Positions 56,819 to 64,000 of a DNA stretch of 64,000 nucleotides are shown piece by piece. Below the pieces are notes generated by a model. The model worked only from the letters and a program-made list of their open reading frames with translations. It had not been told where the DNA came from and made no database searches. Within the stretch, counting starts at the first letter, position 1, and every line of letters begins with the position of its first letter. Source of the DNA: Propionibacteriaceae bacterium AM104-82 (GTDB lineage Bacteria > Actinomycetota > Actinomycetes > Propionibacteriales > Propionibacteriaceae); the NCBI GenBank assembly GCA_027658995.1, contig JAQDQK010000009.1, positions 71,117 through 135,116 of the forward strand, in the 5' to 3' direction. The position numbers were made by a program, and so were the translations under genes.

Positions 56819-58264
56819 ATGAGCCCCGAAGCCGACGGCGCGAAGGCCGGCCTGCGCACCCGGATCATGCTGCCGATGATCCTGCTGGCGGCGCTCACCC
56901 TGATCGCGTCCGGAGCCATCGTGGCGGCCATCCAGTACCGCGAGATCGGTCGGGCCATGGACGACCAGTTGATGCGGTCGGCAGGCGAGCTGCGGAGACT
57001 CGCAGACAACGGCCTCGACCCGGCGACGGGCGAACCCTTCGCGGGCCCCAAGGAACTGCTCAGCACCTTCCTGAGCCGGGCCATGGTCAGTCACACCGAG
57101 GGCATGCTGGCCTTCGTCGGGGACCGGGTCAGCCTCGTCGCCAGGGACGTCGACCTGCGCCCCGAACACGACCTCGAACTGGTCGCCGCCCTTCGCCCCC
57201 TCGCGCTGGGCAACGAGGTGGTCGTGACGAGCGTTTCGACGGCGGAGCGCGACTACCGGGCGCTCGTGGCGCCGGTGGTCTACCCGACGCAGCAGGGCGC
57301 GTTCGTGCGGGTCGTGGACGTCGCGGAGGAATACCGGCAGTTGCGCACCACCATGTTCGTCTACGCGGGCGTGGCGCTCGCGATGATCGGGCTCGCGGCG
57401 GCGGTCGCCTGGCCGCTGATCGGCAGGCTGCTTCGCCCCATCGACGAACTCAGGGTCGCCGCCGACTCGATCGACGAGGGCGACCTGACGAGCCGCGTCC
57501 CCGTCCGGGGCCGCGATGAACTCGCGTCGCTGAGCACCACCATCAACCGGATGCTGGACCGGGTGCAGCGCTCCGTCGAGGGCCAGCAGCGGCTCCTCGA
57601 CGACGTCGGCCACGAACTGCGCACCCCCATCACCGTCGTGCGCGGGCACCTCGAACTCGTCGACGCGACCGACCCGGCCGACGTCACCCAGACCCGCGAC
57701 CTCGCCATCGACGAACTCGACAGGATGGGCGGCCTCGTCAACGACCTGCTCGTCCTCGCGAAGGCAGGCCAGCCCGATTTCGTGACGCCGCGCTGGGCCG
57801 ATCTCGCCACCCTGACCGACCAGACCTTCGAGAAGGCGCGATCGTTGGGGCAGCGGCAGTGGCGCCTCGACAGCGTGGCGGCGACCGAGGCCTGGATCGA
57901 CCCGACCCGGATGACCCAGGCGTGGCTCCAACTCGCGGCAAACGCCGTCACGTACTCGGCCGAGTCGTCGGTGATCCGGGTCGGCTCGCGCGTGCACCGC
58001 GGCGAGGCGCACCTCTGGGTGTCCGACGAGGGCATCGGGATCCCCGCCGACCAGGTCGAGCGCGTCAGGCAACGCTTCGGTCGCGGCAGCGAGGTGACGC
58101 ACGAACACGGCGTCGGCCTGGGGCTGAGCATCGTGGAGTCGATCCTGGCCGCCCATTCCGGACGGCTGGACATCGAGTCCACGCACGGCGAGGGATCGAC
58201 CTTTACCCTTGTGGTGCCCATCGCCCCCACCCCTGAACCAGCGACGAAGGAGCCGGAGACGTGA
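56819..58264 (+). CDS. Sensor histidine kinase (envelope two-component system)
   Basis: A 481-residue membrane kinase. Membrane segments at about 16-40 and 178-200 flank an exported sensor domain of about 137 residues with no recognised family. A HAMP linker (203-255) leads to the H-box 'DDVGHELRTPITVVRGH' with His265. The ATPase domain has an N-box ('WLQLAANAVTYSAES'), G1 'SDEGIGIPAD' and G2 'GVGLGLSIVESI'. The C-terminal tail is Pro/Thr/Glu-rich. Its stop overlaps the regulator's GTG. The kinase-before-regulator order is less common. Neighbouring exported proteins suggest an envelope signal. Confidence 0.9.
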   Translation: MSPEADGAKAGLRTRIMLPMILLAALTLIASGAIVAAIQYREIGRAMDDQLMRSAGELRRLADNGLDPATGEPFAGPKELLSTFLSRAMVSHTEGMLAFVGDRVSLVARDVDLRPEHDLELVAALRPLALGNEVVVTSVSTAERDYRALVAPVVYPTQQGAFVRVVDVAEEYRQLRTTMFVYAGVALAMIGLAAAVAWPLIGRLLRPIDELRVAADSIDEGDLTSRVPVRGRDELASLSTTINRMLDRVQRSVEGQQRLLDDVGHELRTPITVVRGHLELVDATDPADVTQTRDLAIDELDRMGGLVNDLLVLAKAGQPDFVTPRWADLATLTDQTFEKARSLGQRQWRLDSVAATEAWIDPTRMTQAWLQLAANAVTYSAESSVIRVGSRVHRGEAHLWVSDEGIGIPADQVERVRQRFGRGSEVTHEHGVGLGLSIVESILAAHSGRLDIESTHGEGSTFTLVVPIAPTPEPATKEPET

Positions 58265-58926
58265 GCACAGTACTGATCGTGGAGGACGAGGCGAGGATCG
58301 CGTCCTTCATCGCCAAGGGGCTGAAGGCGGCCGGATTCACCTCGCACCAGAGCGCCTCCGGCCTTGAGGCCGTCTCGCTCGCCGTGCACGGCAACTTCGA
58401 CCTGGTCATCCTCGACGTGGGCCTGCCCGACATCGACGGCTTCGAGGTGCTGGAGCGGTTGCGCGGTCAGGGTGTCGGCGTCCCCGTCATCATGCTGACG
58501 GCGCGTTCGTCGGTCGAGGACCGGGTGGCCGGGCTCGAGGGCGGCGCTGATGACTACATGCCCAAGCCGTTCTCCTTCGAGGAACTGCTGGCCAGGATCC
58601 GGCTCCGGCTGCGCAGCGAGAGCCAGGACACCTCCTCCGACGGCACCCAACTCAGCCACAACGGGCTGACGCTCGACTACCGCACCAGGAAGGCGGGCGT
58701 CGACGGTAAGTGGGTCGACCTGTCGGCCCGGGAGTTCGCGCTGGCCGAGACCTTCCTCCGCAACGCCGGCCAGGTGCTGAGCCGCGAGCAGTTGCTCAGC
58801 AACGTGTGGGGCTTCGACTTCGACCCCGGGTCGAACGTGGTCGACGTGTATGTCCGGTACCTGCGGGGGAAGCTGGGCAAGGACCGTTTCGAGACGGTCC
58901 GGGGGATGGGATACCGGCTGGTGTGA
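58261..58926 (+). CDS. OmpR-family response regulator
   Basis: A 221-residue regulator. The receiver domain has 'VLIVEDEARIASF', phospho-acceptor Asp52 in 'VILDVGLPDIDGFE', Thr80 in 'IMLTARS' and Lys102 in 'MPKPFSFEELL'. The DNA-binding winged helix (about 130-221) has 'WVDLSAREFALAETFLRN' and 'VDVYVRYLRGKLG', ending 'VRGMGYRLV', all standard. The GTG overlaps the kinase stop, giving a fixed stoichiometry. Predicted targets are the flanking low-complexity protein genes, through TGAG-N6-CTCA sites. Confidence 0.93.
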   Translation: MSTVLIVEDEARIASFIAKGLKAAGFTSHQSASGLEAVSLAVHGNFDLVILDVGLPDIDGFEVLERLRGQGVGVPVIMLTARSSVEDRVAGLEGGADDYMPKPFSFEELLARIRLRLRSESQDTSSDGTQLSHNGLTLDYRTRKAGVDGKWVDLSAREFALAETFLRNAGQVLSREQLLSNVWGFDFDPGSNVVDVYVRYLRGKLGKDRFETVRGMGYRLV

Positions 58927-59111
58927 TTGGGCGAGAGGGGCGGCGCTGCGCGCGGGCCGCGAGGTTTTCGCCCGTTCCCGAGTTCGGTGAGGGGTCAGGC
59001 TGCGCGGCGGTCCCGGACGTCTCGAGAGGCCGACGAGCAGCGTTTCCTGAACTTGTCGTCCGTTCTGCTTGTTGAGGGCAGGTCGAGAGGGCCGGTCAGG
59101 CGACGCGGCGC

Positions 59112-59444
59112 TCAGTCATCGTCATCATCGTCGTCGTAGTCGTCATCATCGTCGTCATCGTCGACCGCGTGTGGCTTGGCGGGGGTCACCGTCTCGGGGG
59201 CCGTCGGGGCGGCGCTCGGAGACGGTGACGGGGATCCCGGAGGCGAGGTGGTGCCCGAGGGTGACGCAGTGCCTGTGGGTGGCGTCGAGTCGACTGTCGG
59301 GGTCGGGTCGGGGGTCGTGGTCACGACGATGGCCGACTGTCGCGGCGGCTCGGTCTCGGTGCGCAGCATCATGGCGAACGCCCATCCGGCGAGCAGCCCG
59401 ATGAGCGCAAGCAGCCCGACGGCGATGACCCACTTCTTCTGCAT
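59112..59444 (-). CDS. Membrane-anchored protein with a poly-aspartate tail
   Basis: A 110-residue protein: one membrane segment ('KWVIAVGLLALIGLLAGWAF'), a Thr/Pro/Ser-rich exported linker, and a C-terminal tail of 15 Asp residues broken by a single Tyr. Such a tail could bind divalent cations or cationic peptides. GAGGAGG lies before the ATG at 59444. The gene is convergent with the response regulator, and the AGATGAG-N6-CTCATCT dyad is 59 bp upstream of its start. It mirrors the Ser/Pro-rich protein on the other side of the two-component system: both are small, exported and low-complexity. No family recognised. Confidence 0.65.
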   Translation of the reverse strand: MQKKWVIAVGLLALIGLLAGWAFAMMLRTETEPPRQSAIVVTTTPDPTPTVDSTPPTGTASPSGTTSPPGSPSPSPSAAPTAPETVTPAKPHAVDDDDDDDDYDDDDDDD

Positions 59445-59502
59445 CCCTGTTCCTCCTCGTCGAAGAGTCAACGCGATCAGGATGAGGGCAGCCCGGCTCG
59501 TC

Positions 59503-59522
59503 AGATGAGGAAACTCTCATCT
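59503..59522. promoter_or_regulatory. AGATGAG-N6-CTCATCT dyad upstream of the poly-Asp gene
   Basis: Perfect 7-bp arms around GAAACT. It contains the TGAG-N6-CTCA core found twice upstream of the Ser/Pro-rich gene. It lies between the poly-Asp gene start and the stop of the MFS gene. Confidence 0.65.
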
Positions 59523-59530
59523 GGCGCCGA

Positions 59531-60763
59531 TCAGGAGGGGATGTGGCGGTGCAGGCGCAGCAACGGGACCACGCCGAGGGTGCCCAGGCAGGCGGTCAGC
59601 CACAGGAAGTTGCCGACCCCCATCAACTGGCTCAGCCATCCGGCGGCGATGGCGCTGATCGGCATGATGCCCCACACGATGAACCGCACCGAGGCGTTCA
59701 TCCGGCCGAGCAGATGCGGAGGGCACAGCCGCTGACGCAGCGACACCTGCGTCACGTTGTAGGTCAGGATCGCGCCGTTGCCGATGAACGATCCGACGAC
59801 GAGCACCGCCAACTGCACCGCCTTGCCGTCAAGCAGCATCGCGAACGGGTAGGCGAACACCGCGAGGGCGCCGAACAGGGTGGAGAACCGCACCGCGTTG
59901 GCGACCCCGACCCTGCGCGCGACCCGACCCGCGGTCGCGGCGCCCAGCAGCCCGCCGATCGCGCCGAGCGTCATGATCATCCCGAACTCGAACGGTGTGA
60001 AGCCGAGCAGTCGCAGCACCACGATCGGCACCAGCGTGTAGGTGGCGGTGGAGGCGAAGTTGCTGAGGAACGAGGCGAGCGTGATGCGGCTGATCGCGGG
60101 CTGTCGCACCACGAAGCTCAGCCCCTCGCGGATCTCTGCGACCAGGTTGCGGCGAGGAGCGGCGGGCCGCTTGGCCCGGTACTCGGCCTCGTGGTCGCGG
60201 GTCACCATCAGGAATCCCCAGCTCGCCAGGTAGCCGAGGCTGTCGGTGAGCAGCAGCAGCGGGGCGCTGATCACCTTCAGAAGCAGACCGCCGAGCGCCG
60301 GCCCGGCTAGTCGCGCCAACTGCGCCGTCGCCTCCATCCGCGAGTTGGCCCGCGAGATCAGTCCGGGCCCCACCAGCATCGGGATGAAGCTCTGGTAGGC
60401 GACGTCGAAGAACACCGTCGCGATGCCGATCACGCCCGCGATGACGTACAGGTGCCACAACTGCAGCATGCCCGCGAAGTACAGGATCGGGACGGCCGCC
60501 ACCGCGACGCCCCGGACGAGGTTCGCTGCGATCATGGTCGGCCGCTTGAACCACCGGTCGACCCAGGCTCCGGCGGGTAGCCCGAGGATCAGGAAGGCGG
60601 CAGTCGAGGCGGCGTTGAGGTAGCCGAGTTCCGATTCGGTTGCGTGCAGGATCTCGACGGAGATGACGGGGATCGCGACGGCGCCGAGCTGGACGGCGAA
60701 ATGCGAAAGCGACTCACCCGTCCAGAACCGGTTGAAGTTCCTGTCCAACCCTGGGCCTGCCAC
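59531..60763 (-). CDS. MFS transporter (EntS/DHA3-like)
   Basis: A 410-residue membrane protein with about 12 hydrophobic segments. 'GLPAGAWVDRWFKRPTMIA' is the motif A loop, and 'FDVAYQSFIPMLVGPGLISRANSRMEA' (split) is characteristic of the DHA3 efflux group, which exports macrolides, siderophores or other compounds. I start at the GTG at 60763, with AGGGGAGA at a suitable distance; the GTG at 60772 is too close to that site. Substrate unknown. Confidence 0.78.
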   Translation of the reverse strand: MAGPGLDRNFNRFWTGESLSHFAVQLGAVAIPVISVEILHATESELGYLNAASTAAFLILGLPAGAWVDRWFKRPTMIAANLVRGVAVAAVPILYFAGMLQLWHLYVIAGVIGIATVFFDVAYQSFIPMLVGPGLISRANSRMEATAQLARLAGPALGGLLLKVISAPLLLLTDSLGYLASWGFLMVTRDHEAEYRAKRPAAPRRNLVAEIREGLSFVVRQPAISRITLASFLSNFASTATYTLVPIVVLRLLGFTPFEFGMIMTLGAIGGLLGAATAGRVARRVGVANAVRFSTLFGALAVFAYPFAMLLDGKAVQLAVLVVGSFIGNGAILTYNVTQVSLRQRLCPPHLLGRMNASVRFIVWGIMPISAIAAGWLSQLMGVGNFLWLTACLGTLGVVPLLRLHRHIPS

Positions 60764-60901
60764 CCGTCTCACTCTCCCCTGTCCGCGGAGCGTGCGCGCA
60801 AGGAGGCGCCGTCCCGGAGCGGCGATCCTACTCGTCGCGGCGGGCGGCGTGGAAACCGGGCCGCCGATCCCATGGGACCGTCCGACCCGACGGCGAACCC
60901 G

Positions 60902-62542
60902 TCAGTTGGTGGCTGGGATGTCACCGGGACGGTAACGCGGCAGCCTGGACGCGGGGATGGCCGCGACCGCGCTGACCCCGGCCAGGATCAGGAAGCCGAT
61001 CCGGAGCGTCGAGAGGCGGGCCTCCTCGTTGAGCGAGACGGCGGCCTCGATCTGCTCCGGCGTGGCGGTGGTGTTCTCCAACGTCTCACGCAGGTCCTGG
61101 TTGCTGACGAAGTTGATGTTGTCCAGGTCGACCTGCGCGGCAAGCTCCGGGGGAAGCTCCGGATGGGCCTCGACGGACTGGGTGACGCCGAAGCTGAGCA
61201 CCGTCACGAGCACCGCGCCCATCACGGCGGTGCCGAGAGCGGAGGCCAGGTTCTGGGTGGTGCCGCGGATCGAGCCGACGTCGCCCGCGAGCTTCTTCGG
61301 GACGGCGGTGACGAGCACGTTGAACACCAGCGTGACGAGCGAGCCCTGGCCGATGCCGAACACGATCAGGCCGATGATGGTCGGCAGGGTCTCCCAGTTG
61401 TTCGTCACGACGATCGACAGCCAGATCAGCGAGATGGTGGTCAGGCCGAACGCCATCAGCGCGATGGTGCGGGGCGTGAAGTGCCGGTAGAGGCGCACGA
61501 TCAGCGTCGCGGTGACAAACACCGTCAGGTTGAACGGCATCATCGCGAGCGAGGTGTCGAACGGGGTGCGGCCCTGGACGATCTGGATGTAGGTCGGCAC
61601 CGTGAAGTTCACGGCGGCCTCCATCGCGACGATCGTGAACATGGCATAGACGGCGGCCCGCTCGGTCGGGCGGCGCAGCACGCTCAGGTCGACAAGCGGC
61701 ACCTCGCCGCGGTTGGTGCGCCGACGCGTCCACATGAAGAACGCCTGGCCCAGCAGCACGCCGAGCACGATCAGGAGCGGGGCGGGGGAGACGCCGACGA
61801 TGGCGAACGGCGCCTCGGGGCGGGCCATCAGCATTCCCCAGCCGTTGAGGTTGTTGAAGCCGAGGGTGAGGGCCACGATCGAGGCGCCGATCAGCACGGA
61901 GGCGACGACGTCGATCGTGACGCCCTTCTGGCCCTTGTCGGATCGGAGCTTGAAGCTGAGGGCGAAGACGGCGATCGCGAGGCCGAGCGTGATCACGAAG
62001 ATCGGACGCCAGCCGACGAAGGTGCCGAGCGTTCCGCCGATCAGGAACGCGCTGAGGCCGGAGAACGCACGGGCGGAGCCGAGCGTGCCGACGGCGGTCG
62101 CCTGCTGCGTGCCGACGTAGTTCTCGGCGATCAGCGGGACCAGCGCGGGAACGATGATCGCGGCGGCGGCGCCTGCCAGCACCTGGCCCGCGATGGCCCA
62201 CTCCACGGTGGGGGAGAGGATCATCATGAGCGAGGACACCGCGAAGATGACCAGCACGATGCGGAAGACGAGCACCCAGCCGACGCGCTGGCCGAGCTTG
62301 GCGCCGGTCATCACGAGCGCCGCGACGGCGAGGCCGTAGACGACGATGGTCGAGCCGGCGACGGTGGGCGGGACGCCGAAGTCCTTGACCATGCCGCCGA
62401 GGGAGATGGGCAGGGCCGCGACGTTGAACGACATCAGCACCTGGGCGAGGAAGAGGCCGATCATCGGCACCCAGGAGCGGCGGGTCTCGTCGACGGCGGT
62501 GGGTTCCGCCTCGACCGGTTCGGTGAGGGTCTGTTCAGTCAT
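60902..62542 (-). CDS. MFS transporter with 14 membrane segments (DHA2-like)
   Basis: A 546-residue membrane protein with about 14 hydrophobic segments. 'TGAKLGQRVGWVLVFRI' is motif A and 'IAGQVLAGAAAAIIVPALVPLIAENY' (split) resembles motif C of drug/proton antiporters. An extended extracytoplasmic loop near 440-490 ('VEAHPELPPELAAQVDLDN') is seen in the actinobacterial branch. Its start overlaps the glutaminase gene by 8 bp, so the two are translationally coupled. Glutamine, glutamate or amine transport is an inference from that coupling; drug export is the default for the family. Confidence 0.8.
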   Translation of the reverse strand: MTEQTLTEPVEAEPTAVDETRRSWVPMIGLFLAQVLMSFNVAALPISLGGMVKDFGVPPTVAGSTIVVYGLAVAALVMTGAKLGQRVGWVLVFRIVLVIFAVSSLMMILSPTVEWAIAGQVLAGAAAAIIVPALVPLIAENYVGTQQATAVGTLGSARAFSGLSAFLIGGTLGTFVGWRPIFVITLGLAIAVFALSFKLRSDKGQKGVTIDVVASVLIGASIVALTLGFNNLNGWGMLMARPEAPFAIVGVSPAPLLIVLGVLLGQAFFMWTRRRTNRGEVPLVDLSVLRRPTERAAVYAMFTIVAMEAAVNFTVPTYIQIVQGRTPFDTSLAMMPFNLTVFVTATLIVRLYRHFTPRTIALMAFGLTTISLIWLSIVVTNNWETLPTIIGLIVFGIGQGSLVTLVFNVLVTAVPKKLAGDVGSIRGTTQNLASALGTAVMGAVLVTVLSFGVTQSVEAHPELPPELAAQVDLDNINFVSNQDLRETLENTTATPEQIEAAVSLNEEARLSTLRIGFLILAGVSAVAAIPASRLPRYRPGDIPATN

Positions 62543-63551
62543 TGGTGTCTCCTTGACGCCCTTCGGCCTGGGAGGCGAAGAGGTTGAGTCCGAGGGTTCG
62601 GGAAAGGTAGGCGCAGGCACGCTGCCCGCGAATGCTGTTGCCCGCGGGGTCGAGCGGGGCCGAGAAGGTGCCGAGGGCGCCCTTGCCGGGGGCGATCGCG
62701 ACGATGCCGCCCGAGACGCCCGACTTGGCGGGCATGCCGATCTCGAACAGCCAGGCGCCGGAGTTCTCGTACAGGCCGGTCGAGGCGAGCAGCGCGAGCG
62801 TGTCGCGGGCGATCTCCTCCGAGACGACCCGCTCCCCGGTGATGGGGTTGACGCCGCCGTCGGCGAGCGTTGCGCCCATCACGGCGAGGTCGGTCGCGGT
62901 GACAGCCAGGGAGCACTGCCTCGTGTACACGTCGACGATCGCGAGCGGGTCGTGGTCGAGGCGGCCGTAGCTCTGCAGCAGCAGCGCGATCGCGCGGTTG
63001 CGGAAGTTGGAGCGGGCCTCGGACCGGTAGACGTCGCCGTCGAGTTCGAGCGCGCGGCCGGCGAACCGGGACAGCCCGGTACGGATCGCCTCCCACTTCT
63101 CGACGCAGGTCTCGCCAGGCATCAGCGCGGTGGTGGCGAGCGCGCCGGCGTTGACCATGGAGTTGAACGGGCTGCCGTCGTTGAGTTCGATGGCGATCAC
63201 CGAGTTGAACGGCAGGCCGGTGTTGTTGACGCCGACCCGTTCGCGGATCTGCTCGTGGCCGAGGGCCTCGGCAACAAGGGCGAACACGAAAGCCTTCGAG
63301 ATCGACTGGATCGAGAACGCGATGTCGGTGTCGCCCATGTCGTAGGTGCGGCCATCTACCGCGACGAGGGAGACGCCGAACCAGGCGGGGTCGGCCTTGG
63401 CGAGGATCGGAATGTAGTCGGCGATGGCGCCCTGGGTGTGGTCGCTGTAGCGGGAGTGCGCCTCGGCGACCAGTTCCCGCACCACTGGATCGGGTGGCAG
63501 GGAGCCGGTGTGGACCTGTTGTCTGACGGTGGCTACGTCTGTGGTGAACAT
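62535..63551 (-). CDS. glsA: Glutaminase A
   Basis: A 338-residue cytoplasmic serine-type glutaminase that releases ammonia from glutamine, giving glutamate. The active-site Ser-x-x-Lys is in 'FSIQSISKAFVFAL' (Ser83, Lys86). Family blocks are 'GVNNTGLPFNSVIAIE', 'PFNSMVNAGALATTALM', 'RNRAIALLLQSYG' and 'AKSGVSGGIVAI'. I start at the ATG at 63551, preceded by GGAGAAAG. Ammonia release helps bacteria survive acid, and glutaminase genes are often paired with a transporter, as here. Confidence 0.93.
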   Translation of the reverse strand: MFTTDVATVRQQVHTGSLPPDPVVRELVAEAHSRYSDHTQGAIADYIPILAKADPAWFGVSLVAVDGRTYDMGDTDIAFSIQSISKAFVFALVAEALGHEQIRERVGVNNTGLPFNSVIAIELNDGSPFNSMVNAGALATTALMPGETCVEKWEAIRTGLSRFAGRALELDGDVYRSEARSNFRNRAIALLLQSYGRLDHDPLAIVDVYTRQCSLAVTATDLAVMGATLADGGVNPITGERVVSEEIARDTLALLASTGLYENSGAWLFEIGMPAKSGVSGGIVAIAPGKGALGTFSAPLDPAGNSIRGQRACAYLSRTLGLNLFASQAEGRQGDTND

Positions 63552-63676
63552 CTTTCTCCACGGATTGGCTGGGGCGACAGCTCCTGCTGCGCGCCTTTTC
63601 GAGCGTCGCAGAACAAACCCGTGCAGAAGGAAGCGAGAAGCCGGGCTATTGGTCAGACCACCCGGGATGGGTAAGA

Positions 63677-63709
63677 GGGTCACAAACGCATAACAAAAGG
63701 GTCACAAAC
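63677..63709. promoter_or_regulatory. Direct repeats GGGTCACAAAC upstream of glsA
   Basis: Two exact copies (63677-63687 and 63699-63709) are 22 bp apart, two helical turns, with a partial GGTCAC at 63711. On the minus strand they overlap a possible promoter (TTGTTA, 17 nt, TACCCA). A two-turn spacing of direct repeats suits OmpR- or MarR-like regulators. Confidence 0.55.
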
Positions 63710-63777
63710 CGGTCACTTCGGGGTCGGCTAATGCGGGGGAAATCCAACTGCTCAGCCTGCCGTCGGGCGACCGCCCG

Positions 63778-63941
63778 CTGGTTGAGCCATGTCGGGCGCG
63801 GAGCGGTCGACATCGGTCGAAACCCTCGTCAGGTCTGCTGGTTGAGCCATGTCGGGCGCGGAGCGGTCGAACGTCGTGAGGTCTGCTGGTTGAGCCATGT
63901 CGGGCGCGGAGCGGTCGAAGGTCGTGAGGTCCGCTGGTTGA
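63778..63941 (+). repeat. Three 33-bp direct repeats plus a fragment
   Basis: The unit begins CTGGTTGAGCCATGTCGGGC and ends GCGGAGCGGTCGA; exact copies start at 63778, 63838 and 63886, with CTGGTTGA again at 63934. Spacings of 60 and 48 bp are uneven. No cas genes are present. With 63552-63777 and 63942-64000 this makes a 449-bp gene-free right end. Confidence 0.8.
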
Positions 63942-63948
63942 TGTCGAT

Positions 63949-63993
63949 GCCGAGTGAATACTGACCCCGTGGCGCCGAGTGAATTTTGACCCC
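63949..63993 (+). mobile_element. Probable terminus of an insertion sequence, cut by the window edge
   Basis: GCCGAGTGAATACTGACCCC (63949-63968) and GCCGAGTGAATTTTGACCCC (63974-63993) are 20-bp direct repeats, 25 bp apart and differing at two positions. Closely spaced 20-bp repeats at an end are a hallmark of IS21-family termini. The transposase would lie to the right of the window. Confidence 0.4.
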
Positions 63994-64000
63994 TCTCCGT

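Noticed and set aside
63778..63941. CRISPR array
   Set aside because: There are only three repeats, spacers are uneven (27 and 15 bp), the intervals are similar to each other, and no cas genes are present.

Overview
The window is high-GC DNA with actinobacterial gene content: GTG starts, Flp/Tad pilus genes, a HelD-type RNA polymerase rescue ATPase, DUF6458, CNNM pairs and a UMF1-type transporter. The very long single-chain acetyl-CoA carboxylase and the mix of anaerobic and respiratory genes fit the family Propionibacteriaceae (Tessaracoccus-like). That placement is inferred from gene content, not from a marker gene. No rRNA, tRNA, CRISPR array or prophage was found.

Left part (1-11.8 kb): a truncated Fe-S electron-transfer subunit and a TorD-like chaperone, the edge of a molybdopterin oxidoreductase locus; an ArsR-type repressor divergent from an MFS exporter; then a seven-gene minus-strand Tad operon encoding SAF/CpaB, CpaE-like, TadA, TadB, TadC, a Flp-like pilin and a LysM-BTAD membrane protein. 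Middle-left (11.8-26 kb): a secreted zinc metalloprotease, alcohol dehydrogenase, MFS transporter, PRPP synthetase, a translationally coupled CNNM pair with an SMI1 protein, heme A synthase, macro domain protein, MerR regulator, GNAT, FadD and two alpha/beta hydrolases.

Centre (26-48 kb): a CUT2 sugar ABC operon (binding protein, double ATPase, permease), an SF2 helicase with an internal membrane segment behind a UMF1 transporter, citrate synthase, an orphan anaerobic sulfatase-maturase, an ABC exporter, a DUF2207-like protein, an FAD oxidoreductase, a PIN/HTH toxin-antitoxin pair, a CPBP protease, helR with a rifamycin-associated element in front of it, a GNAT and a hemerythrin protein.

Right part (48-64 kb): a 1,835-residue acetyl-CoA carboxylase, Kup potassium transporter, an envelope two-component system flanked by two small exported low-complexity proteins that share a TGAG-N6-CTCA operator, two MFS transporters, one of them translationally coupled to glutaminase, and tandem repeats ending in what looks like the edge of an insertion sequence.

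Three non-coding themes stand out. A palindromic element of exactly 80 bp occurs three times (1664, 24526, 53895). DnaA-box-like 9-mers cluster in and around the tad operon. Clear operators or stress elements (RAE, TGAG-N6-CTCA, TTGCGCAA pair, TTACCGGTAA) allow specific regulatory predictions.
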